From NCBI RefSeq assembly GCF_007556755.1, contig NZ_VJOO01000002.1:145060-209059 (forward strand): 64,000 bases of DNA, given 5' to 3'. Every line of letters starts with the position of its first letter. The stretch's first letter is position 1. This document shows positions 25,570 to 34,461 of this stretch, piece by piece. The stretch is from Tepidimonas fonticaldi (GTDB lineage: Bacteria > Pseudomonadota > Gammaproteobacteria > Burkholderiales > Burkholderiaceae_C). A program made the position numbers and the translations under genes. The notes below the pieces were generated by a model that was not told where the DNA came from, searched no databases, and worked only from the letters and a program-made list of their open reading frames with translations.

Positions 25570-25935
25570 TCAGTCGTCGGTGTACAACTCGTGCGACGTG
25601 TCGTTGTACAGGTTGGGATCGTAGCCCGGCGTCTTGCGCAGCTCGGTGAGGTCGGTGAAAGGCCACTCGTCCTCATCCGAAGTATTTGCAGCAGCAGCCC
25701 ATCCCGCCGCCGCAACGCCCAGCATCACGAGTGCAAACCAAAACGCAACGTAGAGCAGCACCCCCAGTACAGCCAGCTTGGCTACCCACACGAGCGCGGT
25801 AGCGCCAGCTCGCGGCATGCCCTTGGACACCAACCAGTTCGACGCCCGCCGTTCGCGTCGCGCATAGGCACGCCATCCGCGGCCAAAGGCGCGGCCGAGG
25901 CGTTCTGCGGTGCTGGTGCGGGTCGTCGTGTTCAT
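25570..25935 (-). CDS. DUF3742-family membrane protein
   Basis: A 121-residue protein; the ATG at 25935 has AGGAGA 6 bases upstream. A basic N-terminus (RAFGRGWRAYARRERRASN) precedes one strong hydrophobic region (VWVAKLAVLGVLLYVAFWFA continuing to GWAAAA). An acidic tail ends YNDTSHELYTDD. DUF3742 proteins are fixed companions of traG in this ICE family, convergent with it as here (12 bases between stops). The function is unknown. It could share a transcript with the RES toxin genes upstream. Confidence 0.8.
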   Translation of the reverse strand: MNTTTRTSTAERLGRAFGRGWRAYARRERRASNWLVSKGMPRAGATALVWVAKLAVLGVLLYVAFWFALVMLGVAAAGWAAAANTSDEDEWPFTDLTELRKTPGYDPNLYNDTSHELYTDD

Positions 25936-26019
25936 GGTCGTCTCCTGCTGTTGAGGAATGCCTATTCCAGTTTGCTCCACTTCATTCGGTTTGCGGCTTC
26001 AATGTGTTTTCTTGCTGCT

Positions 26020-26652
26020 TCAGGACGCTTCGTCATCCGGCCCCACCGGGCCGGGGTCGGGTTCAACGCCGATGCGGTAGGTAACAACGAAACGCGGCCA
26101 GTCCACATGGTCCACCAGGTCGATGTCCTCGATGACGCCAACCTTCGCTCCCGCACGCTCGAACAGGGCGATGCTCTTGGCGGGATAGTTGTTGCGCGAC
26201 GGATAGAGCACCCCGTCGAACAGCGCCTGGCCATCATCTCCGAGCATCGCATGCACCTGGGCGGACACCCGCTGCGTGTGCGTGTAGTCGCGGCTGGCCA
26301 ACTGCTCCAGGTTCAGGCCGAAGTAGCCCGCCATGACGCCCTGCGCCGTGAGATCGGCCAGAAACACGTCGTCCATCACGCCTACTGCGCGCACCATCCG
26401 GGCTTGGACTTCTTTCAGCGCGATCGAGCGTTGCGTGTCCGCAAGCCACTGGTGCTTGTGAAACACCGACTCCATCAGCGCCGTGGGCAGGTCGCGCCCC
26501 AGGTAGAGCACGCCGTAGGCCCCCGCTGGGTCATCGTAGCGATTCGTGCTGCTGCGGCCATAGTACAGCGGGCTGCCCCGATAGACGACGCGGCTCACAT
26601 GCTGGAGCAGTTCACCGGCATCGATCAGGAACGAAGGCAGCTCGTGGCTCAT
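26020..26652 (-). CDS. RES-domain toxin (NAD+ phosphorylase type)
   Basis: A 210-residue protein. The RES signature residues are present: Arg25 in VVYRGSP, Glu61 in ALMESVFH and Ser in LYPSRNN. Family members degrade NAD+ by phosphorolysis and arrest growth when not held by their antitoxin. It lies 12 bases downstream of the antitoxin gene on the same strand, the usual order for RES-Xre modules. On an ICE it may act as a maintenance or abortive-infection module. Confidence 0.88.
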   Translation of the reverse strand: MSHELPSFLIDAGELLQHVSRVVYRGSPLYYGRSSTNRYDDPAGAYGVLYLGRDLPTALMESVFHKHQWLADTQRSIALKEVQARMVRAVGVMDDVFLADLTAQGVMAGYFGLNLEQLASRDYTHTQRVSAQVHAMLGDDGQALFDGVLYPSRNNYPAKSIALFERAGAKVGVIEDIDLVDHVDWPRFVVTYRIGVEPDPGPVGPDDEAS

Positions 26653-26664
26653 GGCGGTCTCGCT

Positions 26665-27291
26665 TCAATGCACCTGGACGCCCAGCACGTTGAACACGGC
26701 CTCGGCCACGTCATCGATCGTGCCATGCGTCACCGCATCCACGGGCGAGCGACCACCCAGGCCTTCGAGGGGTTCGGACAGCGCGCGGTAGATCGTCCAG
26801 TGGTCGATGCCCTCGACCTCCTGGAGCACGGTTTGGGTCAACTGCTGCTTCACCGGGTCGAGCTGCCAGTCGGGCAGCTTCTGGCCGCGCGGCCCCACGT
26901 TCAGCGCCAGCAGCCGACGGGCGAGGATGTCCTTGTAGATTTGCTGGCGCGACTTGTCCGCCAGCTTGGCGAACTCGGCAGGCGGCAGGTTGTCCGGCTG
27001 GTTGAAGGCTTCCAGCAGCAAGGCGCGGCCTCGCTGGACATCGGTTTCAGCCGGTGTCCAGCGCGTGTCGGAGCGCAACGCGGCCGCCTTGCGCTGCAAG
27101 GCCTGCGCCACCGTTTCACCTTCCAGGTTGGCGGGCAGCGTCACCGCCTCCACGCGCTCGTGGATGAACGCCTGCAACTCAGCCGCGAACGCCGGTGCAT
27201 CCCGGATTTCGACGGTATCGGCGAAGCGTCGCACATCCTCCACCGTGACTCGCGGCAGCCGGTCGGCAATGAATTCGATCGCAGTGGGCAT
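26665..27291 (-). CDS. Antitoxin of the RES module (Xre/MbcA/ParS-like)
   Basis: A 208-residue protein. The C-terminal 65 residues (LTQTVLQEVEGIDHWTIYRA to the end, with GIDHWTIYRALSEPLEGLGG) correspond to the toxin-binding domain of Xre/MbcA/ParS antitoxins (DUF2384-like), which plugs the RES active site. The N-terminal part (ADTVEIRDAPAFAAELQAFI) is helical and longer than in standard antitoxins. The middle has FAKLADKSRQQIYKDI, possibly a helix-turn-helix. It is transcribed from a near-consensus promoter just upstream and probably autoregulated. Confidence 0.8.
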   Translation of the reverse strand: MPTAIEFIADRLPRVTVEDVRRFADTVEIRDAPAFAAELQAFIHERVEAVTLPANLEGETVAQALQRKAAALRSDTRWTPAETDVQRGRALLLEAFNQPDNLPPAEFAKLADKSRQQIYKDILARRLLALNVGPRGQKLPDWQLDPVKQQLTQTVLQEVEGIDHWTIYRALSEPLEGLGGRSPVDAVTHGTIDDVAEAVFNVLGVQVH

Positions 27292-27324
27292 GGTCAGCTC
27301 CCAGGTAGGTTTGAGACAGGATTC

Positions 27325-27353
27325 ACTCTAGTCTCCTTTGTCGCATTTGTCAA
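27325..27353 (-). promoter_or_regulatory. Near-consensus sigma-70 promoter of the toxin-antitoxin operon
   Basis: On the minus strand TTGACA (27353-27348) and TAGAGT (27330-27325) are separated by 17 bases. A GACAAA direct repeat overlaps the -35 and spacer and could be an antitoxin operator. The likely transcript starts about 25 bases before the antitoxin ATG. Confidence 0.8.
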
Positions 27354-27607
27354 CTTAGTCGCCCGGGTGGGAGCCTACCTGGCGGTGTAGCGCCCCGGCA
27401 GCATAGGCCGGGGCCCAGCGCCAGGTCGCCGTCTAATCCATTCGTGCGGGTTCCGCATTGACGCTGGAGCCGCAGCCCAGGCCCCGCTATACCGAAACGG
27501 TTAAAGGCCAAAGGGTCGAAACGGCAAGGGAATGGGGTGCAAGGGGAAAGGCCCTACCTTGAAAAGGCCAAAAGGCCTCCCGCCCGGCCCGCCATCAGGA
27601 CACCGAC
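27354..27607. other. Non-coding region before the relaxase gene, candidate oriT
   Basis: About 250 bases without a gene lie between the divergent antitoxin and relaxase genes. The region holds GC-rich inverted repeats (CCCCGG ... CCGGGG near 27393-27415) and an AAAGG-rich tract. AGGCC-AAAA-GGCCT is a perfect inverted repeat at 27565-27578, with further AAAGGCC copies near 27503 and 27547. Transfer origins often lie next to the relaxase gene, but no known MobH nick site can be matched by eye. Confidence 0.3.
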
Positions 27608-29479
27608 ATGCTCTCCCTGTTCCAGCGAAAACGGCCCCCGGTCGCTGCCGCGCCGTCGCCAGCACCCGCCACCGACCTCCCGAAAGGGTTGATGCGGCCG
27701 GAGTCGGCCGCATCGTTGCTCGCCACCCCGCGCCGGCAGAAGCTGCTGGAACACATCTGGCAGCGCACCTCGCTTTCGCGCAAGCAGTTCGCCTCCCTGT
27801 ACCGCGCGCCGCTGGAGCGCTACGCCGAGCTGGTCCAGGCCTTCCCGGCTTCCGAAGCGCATCACCATGCCTACCCGGGCGGCATGCTCGACCATGGCCT
27901 CGAAATCGTCGCCTACAGCCTAAAGCTGCGGCAGTCCCATCTGCTGCCCATCGGGGCCAGCCCCGAAGACCAGGCGGCGCAGGCCGAAGCCTGGACTGCG
28001 GCCGTCGCCTATGCCGCACTGCTCCATGACATCGGCAAGGTGGCCGTCGATCTGCACGTCGAGCTGGCCGACGGCAGCACCTGGCACCCATGGCACGGCC
28101 CGCTGCGCCAACCGTACCGCTTCCGCTACCGCGACGACCGCGAGTACCGGCTTCATAGCGCCGCGACAGGCTTGCTGTACCAGCAATTGCTCAATCGCGA
28201 TCTGCTGGACTGGCTCAGTGGCTATCCATCCTTGTGGGCGCCGCTGCTCTACGTCTTGGCTGGGCAGTACGAGCACGCCGGGGTTCTGGGCGAGCTTGTC
28301 GTGCAGGCCGACCGCGCCTCCGTCGCCCAGGAGCTGGGCGGCGATCCCGCGCGCGCCATGGCCGCGCCCAAGCACTCGCTCCAACGCAAGCTGGTCAACG
28401 GGCTGCGCTACCTGCTCAAGGAAGAGCTGAAACTGAACCAGCCGGAGGCCTCCGATGGCTGGCTCACCGAGGACGCGCTGTGGCTGGTGAGCAAGACAGT
28501 CTCGGACAAGCTGCGCGCGCACCTGCTGTCCCAGGGGGTCGATGGCATCCCCGCGAACAACACGGCCGTGTTCAACGTGCTACAGGATCATGCCATGTTG
28601 CAGCCCACCGCCTCCGGCAAGGCCATCTGGCGCGCAACTATTACCAGTGAGAGTGGCTGGTCCCATGCCTTCACGCTCCTGCGCCTGGCCCCGGCGCTGA
28701 TCTGGGAGCCCTCGGAGCGACCCAGCCCATTTGCGGGAACCGTGACCGTGGACAACGCCGGCGAGGCCGAGGACGGGCCGCGCCCGTCCGCACCCGACGC
28801 TGCATTGCTACCTGGAGCAGCGGTGGCAACGGAGAAGGAGCCCGCAGCAAGCAGCCGTCCAGATCAGTCGGGCGGAAGTCACGCCATACCTCCCAGCACG
28901 CAGCGCAATCCGGCCGACCCACTGGAAAGCATGCTGGCGATGTTCGAGACAACGCCTGAGCCGGAGCAGTCCGTCGAAGCCCCGCCAGAGGGTGCCGACG
29001 ATGCAGCGGTGCCGCTCGACCCTCCCGCATCGGCCCCAGGTCCTTCGGCGCCGACCGCCGCGCCTGCGCCGCACGATTTCGCCTCATTTACCGGGCGGCC
29101 ATCGGGCGAGCATTTCATGGCCTGGCTGAAACAGGCCGTCCAGACCCGCAAGCTCATCATCAATGACGCCAAGGCCCTGGTACATACCGTGTCCGACACG
29201 GTTTACCTGATCAGCCCTGGTGTTTTCCAGCGCTACGCACAAGAGCATCCAACCATTGGGCCGCTTGCGAAGGACGCGGCCCTGCAGGACTGGCAGTGGG
29301 TGCAGAAGCGCTTTGAAAAACTCGGACTCCACAGGAAACAGCCATCGGGTCTGAACATCAGGACGTGCGAGGTCATGGGACCGCGCAAAACGCGCCAGGT
29401 GCATGGCTATTTGCTCGAAGACCCATCGCACATATTCGATGCCGTTCCACCGAACAATCCTTATCTGTCGCTCAAATAG
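27608..29479 (+). CDS. traI: MobH-family relaxase TraI (HD-type)
   Basis: A 623-residue relaxase of the MobH family. The N-terminal TraI_2 domain carries HHH at residues 85-87, His96 in GGMLDHGLEI and HD at 140-141 in LLHDIGK, the HD-like metal site. A low-complexity Ala/Pro/Glu linker covers about residues 375-495. The C-terminal TraI_2_C domain (from FMAWLKQAVQTRKLIINDAK to the end) is complete. It should nick the ICE at oriT and pilot the strand to TraD. The length is normal. AGGA is 7 bases before the ATG. It closes the core transfer region; cargo follows. Confidence 0.93.
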   Translation: MLSLFQRKRPPVAAAPSPAPATDLPKGLMRPESAASLLATPRRQKLLEHIWQRTSLSRKQFASLYRAPLERYAELVQAFPASEAHHHAYPGGMLDHGLEIVAYSLKLRQSHLLPIGASPEDQAAQAEAWTAAVAYAALLHDIGKVAVDLHVELADGSTWHPWHGPLRQPYRFRYRDDREYRLHSAATGLLYQQLLNRDLLDWLSGYPSLWAPLLYVLAGQYEHAGVLGELVVQADRASVAQELGGDPARAMAAPKHSLQRKLVNGLRYLLKEELKLNQPEASDGWLTEDALWLVSKTVSDKLRAHLLSQGVDGIPANNTAVFNVLQDHAMLQPTASGKAIWRATITSESGWSHAFTLLRLAPALIWEPSERPSPFAGTVTVDNAGEAEDGPRPSAPDAALLPGAAVATEKEPAASSRPDQSGGSHAIPPSTQRNPADPLESMLAMFETTPEPEQSVEAPPEGADDAAVPLDPPASAPGPSAPTAAPAPHDFASFTGRPSGEHFMAWLKQAVQTRKLIINDAKALVHTVSDTVYLISPGVFQRYAQEHPTIGPLAKDAALQDWQWVQKRFEKLGLHRKQPSGLNIRTCEVMGPRKTRQVHGYLLEDPSHIFDAVPPNNPYLSLK

Positions 29480-29529
29480 CCGACTAAGAGGGGAAGTGCC
29501 ACACGTTCTGTTTGAACGGGTGGCAAGCT

Positions 29530-30468
<939 letters not shown>

Positions 30469-30576
30469 TCACGGTCTTGAGCTTTGCGTGCAGACGCGTC
30501 CACAACAGCGCTTACAGGGTCCGACCGGGGTCCGCACCGGCGACTCCGCCCGTGACCACGGTCTTCCTTCAGCGGC

Positions 30577-30834
30577 TCACTGAAGACCGAGCGCCTTCAT
30601 CAGCCTCGGCTTCTGGCTCGCGAAGGTGCCATAGAAGACCTCGTCGCCGACGATCGTGATCGGGGCCACGCGCACGCCGGTTCGTGACTTGGCCTCCGCG
30701 GAAATCTTCGGGTCGGTCAGGTCGCGCTCTTCAAACGCGATGCCCTGCTGGGACAACCACTCCTTTAGTGCCCGGCAGTCCGGGCAAGTTGGAGTGCTAT
30801 AGATGAGGATGCGCGGGGTGTTGGCTTGGTTCAT
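30577..30834 (-). CDS. Small glutaredoxin/NrdH-like protein
   Basis: An 85-residue thioredoxin-fold protein with active site YSTPTCPDCRALKEWL (CPDC, residues 18-21) and the cis-Pro region VRVAPITIVGDEVFYG. Such small proteins reduce disulfides or glutathione mixed disulfides. The ATG at 30834 is preferred; an upstream in-frame start would add 10 residues. It lies 10 bases downstream of the DUF305 gene, so it probably shares that CueR-type promoter and may protect thiols under copper stress. Confidence 0.85.
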   Translation of the reverse strand: MNQANTPRILIYSTPTCPDCRALKEWLSQQGIAFEERDLTDPKISAEAKSRTGVRVAPITIVGDEVFYGTFASQKPRLMKALGLQ

Positions 30835-30844
30835 GGTCGTGCCT

Positions 30845-31546
30845 TCACTTGCCCCGAGCGACAAGCCAACTCTTCATCATGGCGATCTCGCCTTCCTGCG
30901 CGGAGATGACCTCCTGAGCCAACTTGCGGACCTCCGGGTTCTTGCCGTACTGCAGCGCCACCTTGGCCATGTCGATCGCACCCTGGTGGTGCGGGATCAT
31001 GCCGCGCATGAAGTCCACATCGGCGTCGCCGCTGAAGTCGATCATCATGTCCGCATGCATGCGGTCGTTGCCGGCACGGTAGGCGGCCGTCGAGGCATCG
31101 CCCGAGCTGCCGGCCGCCGCCTGCTGGCCGTTGTCGCCCAGCCACTTGTTCATCATGGCGATCTCGCCTTCCTGCACGGTGATGACCTCCTGGGCCAGCT
31201 TGTGAACCTCCGGGTCCTTGCCGTACTGCAGCGCCACCTTGGCCATGTCGATCGCGCCCTGGTGGTGCGGGATCATGCCACGCATGAAATCGACGTCGGC
31301 GTTGCCAGTGAACTGCGCTCCCATCCCGGCGTGCATCTGGTCGTTCACGGCGCGATACGCGGTCGTGGAAGGACTGTCATTGGCCGAGGCGCTGGAGGGC
31401 ATCGCGTGCCCTTGGTGACCTCCGCCCGCACTGGCCTGCATCGCTTCACCCGACGGGACGACCACCTTCTTCTGGACGGCCATCAGGCCGGCGGCGACCA
31501 CGACGGCGCCCGCAATGAACAAGAGGCTGAACTTGTTGACCTTCAT
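30845..31546 (-). CDS. Periplasmic tandem DUF305 protein
   Basis: A 233-residue exported or membrane-anchored protein with an N-terminal hydrophobic segment ([19 protein letters not shown]). A His/Met-containing linker ([10 protein letters not shown]) precedes two near-identical DUF305 domains. Both have [20 protein letters not shown], rich in His and Met and suited to bind metal, then EVxKLAQEVI and EGEIAMM. DUF305 proteins are four-helix bundles often tied to copper handling. The repeat unit is 276 bases (92 codons), pointing to a recent internal duplication. It heads an operon with the glutaredoxin, and possibly kdsA, under a CueR-type promoter. Confidence 0.88.
   Translation of the reverse strand: MKVNKFSLLFIAGAVVVAAGLMAVQKKVVVPSGEAMQASAGGGHQGHAMPSSASANDSPSTTAYRAVNDQMHAGMGAQFTGNADVDFMRGMIPHHQGAIDMAKVALQYGKDPEVHKLAQEVITVQEGEIAMMNKWLGDNGQQAAAGSSGDASTAAYRAGNDRMHADMMIDFSGDADVDFMRGMIPHHQGAIDMAKVALQYGKNPEVRKLAQEVISAQEGEIAMMKSWLVARGK
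30875..31426 (-). repeat. Internal 276-base tandem duplication in the DUF305 gene
   Basis: The block beginning CATCATGGCGATCTCGCC at 30875 recurs at 31151, offset exactly 276 bases, and stays highly similar for roughly 200 bases. The high DNA identity suggests a recent duplication or ongoing gene conversion. The outer limits are approximate. Confidence 0.75.
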
Positions 31547-31578
31547 GAAAAAACTCCTTGAATGAGGTTGATGGGTTC

Positions 31579-31609
31579 ACTGTAGGGCCTCCCATTGTTG
31601 GAAGGTCAA
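31579..31609 (-). promoter_or_regulatory. CueR/MerR-type promoter of the DUF305 operon
   Basis: On the minus strand TTGACC (31609-31604) and TACAGT (31584-31579) are separated by a 19-base spacer that starts TTCCAACAATGGG. The over-long spacer and the ACCTTCC half-site are the hallmarks of promoters activated by MerR-family sensors such as CueR, which is encoded at 60724. Confidence 0.8.
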
Positions 31610-31726
31610 GCCCTTATTTCGCCCGTCACTTGGCGCTGCACGGCGGTGTGCCCATGCCCATTTCAGTTGCAAGTAATTCTCAACAAAGGTAGGATGTTAG
31701 GACGTTAATAGCGAGAGTCCAGGATC

Positions 31727-32137
31727 ATGTCCCAGCAACCGAAAGTTCACGACACCAGCGATTTCCCCATCGTCCGCTTCGACGGCGCAAGCATCTACAA
31801 CGGATACAGCAGCGCCTGGTGCGCGGAAATGGATGAACTCGTCGCCTGCGGAAAGCCCTTCGTGCTTATCTACGTCGCGGGAGGGCCAGAAGAGACTCTC
31901 GACGATCGCGCTCAGCGCGGCGTCTGGCTGAAGACTCACAAGGAGACGCTTGGCGGCACATTGCTCGCGCTCATCCACGTCGAACCGGATTCGGATAAGC
32001 GAGCCCAGTTGGAGGCCATGCTGCCAAAGCTCGTCCAGGCTTTCGGTACACCGCAGTCCACCCGGGCCACCCACGCCGATGCCGAGGCGCTGGCCCGGTA
32101 TGTCCTGGCGGGTGGTCGCGTCGAAGATTCGATATGA
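31727..32137 (+). CDS. Protein of unknown function, STAS-like in outline
   Basis: A 136-residue soluble protein with no signal peptide. Alternating strands and helices (FPIVRFDGASIYNGYSSAWC, MDELVACGKPFVLIYVAGG, RGVWLKTHKETLGGTLLALI, ALARYVLAGG) are reminiscent of SpoIIAA/STAS-type folds, but no motif proves this. It is divergent from the DUF305 operon, with about 180 bases between start codons, and convergent with the GntR gene. I do not recognise its function. Confidence 0.6.
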   Translation: MSQQPKVHDTSDFPIVRFDGASIYNGYSSAWCAEMDELVACGKPFVLIYVAGGPEETLDDRAQRGVWLKTHKETLGGTLLALIHVEPDSDKRAQLEAMLPKLVQAFGTPQSTRATHADAEALARYVLAGGRVEDSI

Positions 32138-32292
32138 ACAGCACCGTCCGGTCGCTGTAGCGCACCAAGGGCCTATCCATGAGGACCGGCTACCGCGTGC
32201 TCTCCGGGAAACAACCCGCGTTCCGATCAACGGGGCCGGCGACCGGCTGCTCGATGGAAAGCGGCATTGCCAGCGCGGGAGTCGCGCTCGGA

Positions 32293-32988
32293 TCAACCCG
32301 ATTTCTCAAGTGCCGCAATCAGCGGAGCGACCACGTTCCGCACAGCCGCCGCAGCTGCTTCTCCATCCTGGCGCTCGATAGCATCCACGATCGCCTCATG
32401 GGTCGCGAGACCCGGCTCGGGCAGTTCCTTGTCCTTCAGCGCAGTCAGCGTGTTCATGCGGACCGAGTTCGCGAAGTAGCGGTACAGCTCAGCCAGCGCG
32501 CCGTTGCCGCACATCCCGGCGATCGCGCAGTGGAAAGCCGTATCGGCCTCGGCAAAGGCCGCGCTCGATGCGTGTTGCTCCTGCTCGCCGCGGGCCTTCA
32601 ACAGTCGGCGCAGCAGCCCAACGTCCGCCTTGGACCGATGCACCGCGGCCAACCTGGCCGCCTCGGTTTCCAGCATGCAGCGCAACGCGAAGTGCTCTCG
32701 CAAGCCGGAACGCCCGACACGGCGCATGACCTCGGCCGGATCGATATTGGTTCGCACGTAGGTGCCATCACCCTGGCGGACTTCCAGGACCTGGCCGTGC
32801 GAGAGCACGCGAATGGCTTCCCGCACCGTGTTGCGGCCAACCTCCAGCATCTCGGCCAGTTCCTGCTCCCTGGGGATGCGCTCGCCGACCTTCCAGGCGC
32901 CTCCCTCGATCTGGCCGCGGATCAGCTCAATCGTCGAATCGACGAGCGAACGCCGCGGCGCCTGTGGGAGTGTGAAGCGGTTATTCAT
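32293..32988 (-). CDS. GntR-family regulator, FCD (FadR/VanR) subfamily
   Basis: A 231-residue regulator. The N-terminal winged helix has RIPREQELAEMLEVGRNTVR and the recognition region AIRVLSHGQVLEVRQGDGTY. The C-terminal FCD domain is helical with metal-ligand-type His residues (FHCAIAG, ATHEAIVDAI). Such proteins usually respond to carboxylic acids. The start at 32988 fits the domain boundary; about 70 codons of upstream open frame look non-coding. It is divergent from the SnoaL-like gene across a palindrome (33053-33075) that is likely its operator. Confidence 0.88.
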   Translation of the reverse strand: MNNRFTLPQAPRRSLVDSTIELIRGQIEGGAWKVGERIPREQELAEMLEVGRNTVREAIRVLSHGQVLEVRQGDGTYVRTNIDPAEVMRRVGRSGLREHFALRCMLETEAARLAAVHRSKADVGLLRRLLKARGEQEQHASSAAFAEADTAFHCAIAGMCGNGALAELYRYFANSVRMNTLTALKDKELPEPGLATHEAIVDAIERQDGEAAAAAVRNVVAPLIAALEKSG

Positions 32989-33052
32989 CGCGGTTCTCAA
33001 ATGACGTAGAGACGGGAGCCCATCGGACCTCGATTGTAGCAACTCAGGCCTT

Positions 33053-33075
33053 ATACATAGGATGATTCTATGTAT
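33053..33075. promoter_or_regulatory. Palindromic operator between gntR and the SnoaL-like gene
   Basis: ATACATAG and CTATGTAT are perfect 8-base arms separated by GATGATT. A TTGACA (33076-33081) directly abuts the right arm as a candidate -35 for the rightward gene. Binding here would repress that gene and could also control gntR itself. Confidence 0.7.
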
Positions 33076-33187
33076 TTGACAAAAGAGCAATTGCCGACGG
33101 CCTGTGCTTCGTTGCGCGCGACATGCGATTTTCCACCACGCCCGTGCGAGCGGGATTTTTTTCAACACCTTTTGGAGTATTTCGACC

Positions 33188-33730
33188 ATGAACAACATGC
33201 AGCACGCCCTGTCATTCAGGCCCCTTCGTTCTTCAGACGGCTTGCGCTGCCGTCCGGTGCAGGCTTTGGGAGCGATATTCCTCGGGCTGGCTTCACTCGC
33301 CTATAGCGTCACGTCGCAGGCGGCAGATGAGCCAGAGAACGTGAAGGTGGTCCGGCAATACCTTGACGCCTGGAATGGCGGGCGAACCGACGCGATGGAA
33401 AAAGTGCTCGATTCCAACGTCGTCTATTTCAATACCAGCAATGAAGCGTCCCGCACTGGGCCTCAAGCCATTACCGAAGTCTCGCAGTTTCTGATGAAAA
33501 TCCTGCCCGACCGAAAAATGAAAATCCGTTCGCAGCCGGTTGCCTCCGGCGATGGTGTGGCGATCGAGTGGGAATTCACCGCCACCAAGAACAGCAATGG
33601 CGGGACGTCGCCCTCCAGTTCGACCATCAGTTATTTCGGCGCGAGCTTCTTCCGTGTTTCGAACGGAAAGATTGTCTATGCCAGCGACTACTACAACCAC
33701 AACACCATGCAGAAGCAGCTTCAGCAGTAA
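33188..33730 (+). CDS. Exported SnoaL/NTF2-like protein
   Basis: A 180-residue protein with a signal sequence (VQALGAIFLGLASLAYSVTS, cleavage near QAA-DEP). An NTF2-like domain follows: ENVKVVRQYLDAWNGGRTDA, FNTSNEASRTGPQAITEV, VAIEWEFTATKNSNGG and FFRVSNGKIVYASDYYNHNT. SnoaL-like proteins are small-molecule-binding or isomerase/cyclase folds; a periplasmic one on an ICE has no assigned role. GGAG precedes the chosen ATG. It is divergent from and probably controlled by the GntR regulator. Confidence 0.8.
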   Translation: MNNMQHALSFRPLRSSDGLRCRPVQALGAIFLGLASLAYSVTSQAADEPENVKVVRQYLDAWNGGRTDAMEKVLDSNVVYFNTSNEASRTGPQAITEVSQFLMKILPDRKMKIRSQPVASGDGVAIEWEFTATKNSNGGTSPSSSTISYFGASFFRVSNGKIVYASDYYNHNTMQKQLQQ

Positions 33731-33911
33731 CGTAAATCCGCAAACAGGAAATCACCGACATGTCCCGCTTCATCATGCACAAGCCCTCGGCGCCGCCAGC
33801 GCAGCGGTGAGGCAAGCGCTTTTCCTCAATCCAAGGTAATTGCGCTGGTGACTTGATGAATATCTGACACGCCGGTTATCGAGCCTTGTCTCGATGAAAT
33901 AGAAATCCCGA

Positions 33912-34415
33912 ATGAAACTACCAACCACGAAGCAGGAACTCCTTGACAAGGTTCGCGCCAGCCACCGAAAGCTCGGGGTAGAAGCTGCCACCATTCCCGC
34001 CAGCCACTACCGGCACACGGCCATGATCTGGCAGGAGCCGCGCCTGCATACCAACGCTGCGATGGTCCTGGTGGACGTCATCGTCTGGAACACGATGATC
34101 CTGCAGTTCGCGCATGATCGGACGCCTGGACCTTCGGCGTCCTTTTACTCGCCGAGTGCGATGGCGCAGCGGGCCGAGCGTCTTTCTGCCGGCTTCCAGC
34201 GCCGTTTCGCGGGCAGAGACCTTCGCGAGCTGGAAGCCATGCTCACGGAGGGACAGGACCGGGTGCTCGACTGCGTGGCGCACCATTCGAACGCCTCGCT
34301 TTTCGATCCCGCGTTGAGCCCGATGAAGACCCTCGGGCGCAAGATCCAGTTCTTCACCTCCACCGCCTACGACGACGCGCTGTCGAGGCTGCGCCAGTGG
34401 AAGCAGGTGCTGTAG
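33912..34415 (+). CDS. ClbS/DfsB-like four-helix-bundle protein
   Basis: A 167-residue soluble helical protein. The start LPTTKQELLDKVRASHRKL, the helix with AAMVLVDVIVWNTMIL and the Trp-rich C-terminus recall the ClbS/DfsB (DUF1706) family of DinB-like bundles, some of which protect against genotoxins. The usual family motif spacing is only partly kept, so the assignment is moderate. It lies alone on the plus strand, convergent with the MFS gene. Confidence 0.55.
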   Translation: MKLPTTKQELLDKVRASHRKLGVEAATIPASHYRHTAMIWQEPRLHTNAAMVLVDVIVWNTMILQFAHDRTPGPSASFYSPSAMAQRAERLSAGFQRRFAGRDLRELEAMLTEGQDRVLDCVAHHSNASLFDPALSPMKTLGRKIQFFTSTAYDDALSRLRQWKQVL

Positions 34416-34461
34416 CGGCCGAGGCGACCCACTGCGCGGAGCGCCTCTTGCACCGCTCCGA

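Noticed and set aside
25591..27390. Open frame of 599 codons on the plus strand over the DUF3742/RES/antitoxin genes
   Set aside because: It spans three real minus-strand genes and their promoter and has no ribosome binding site or domain.
33760..33810. 17-codon frame (MSRFIMHKPSAPPAQR) after the SnoaL-like gene
   Set aside because: It could be the truncated 5' end of a lost gene, but it is too short to identify and has no strong ribosome binding site; the surrounding 33731-33911 shows no other gene.
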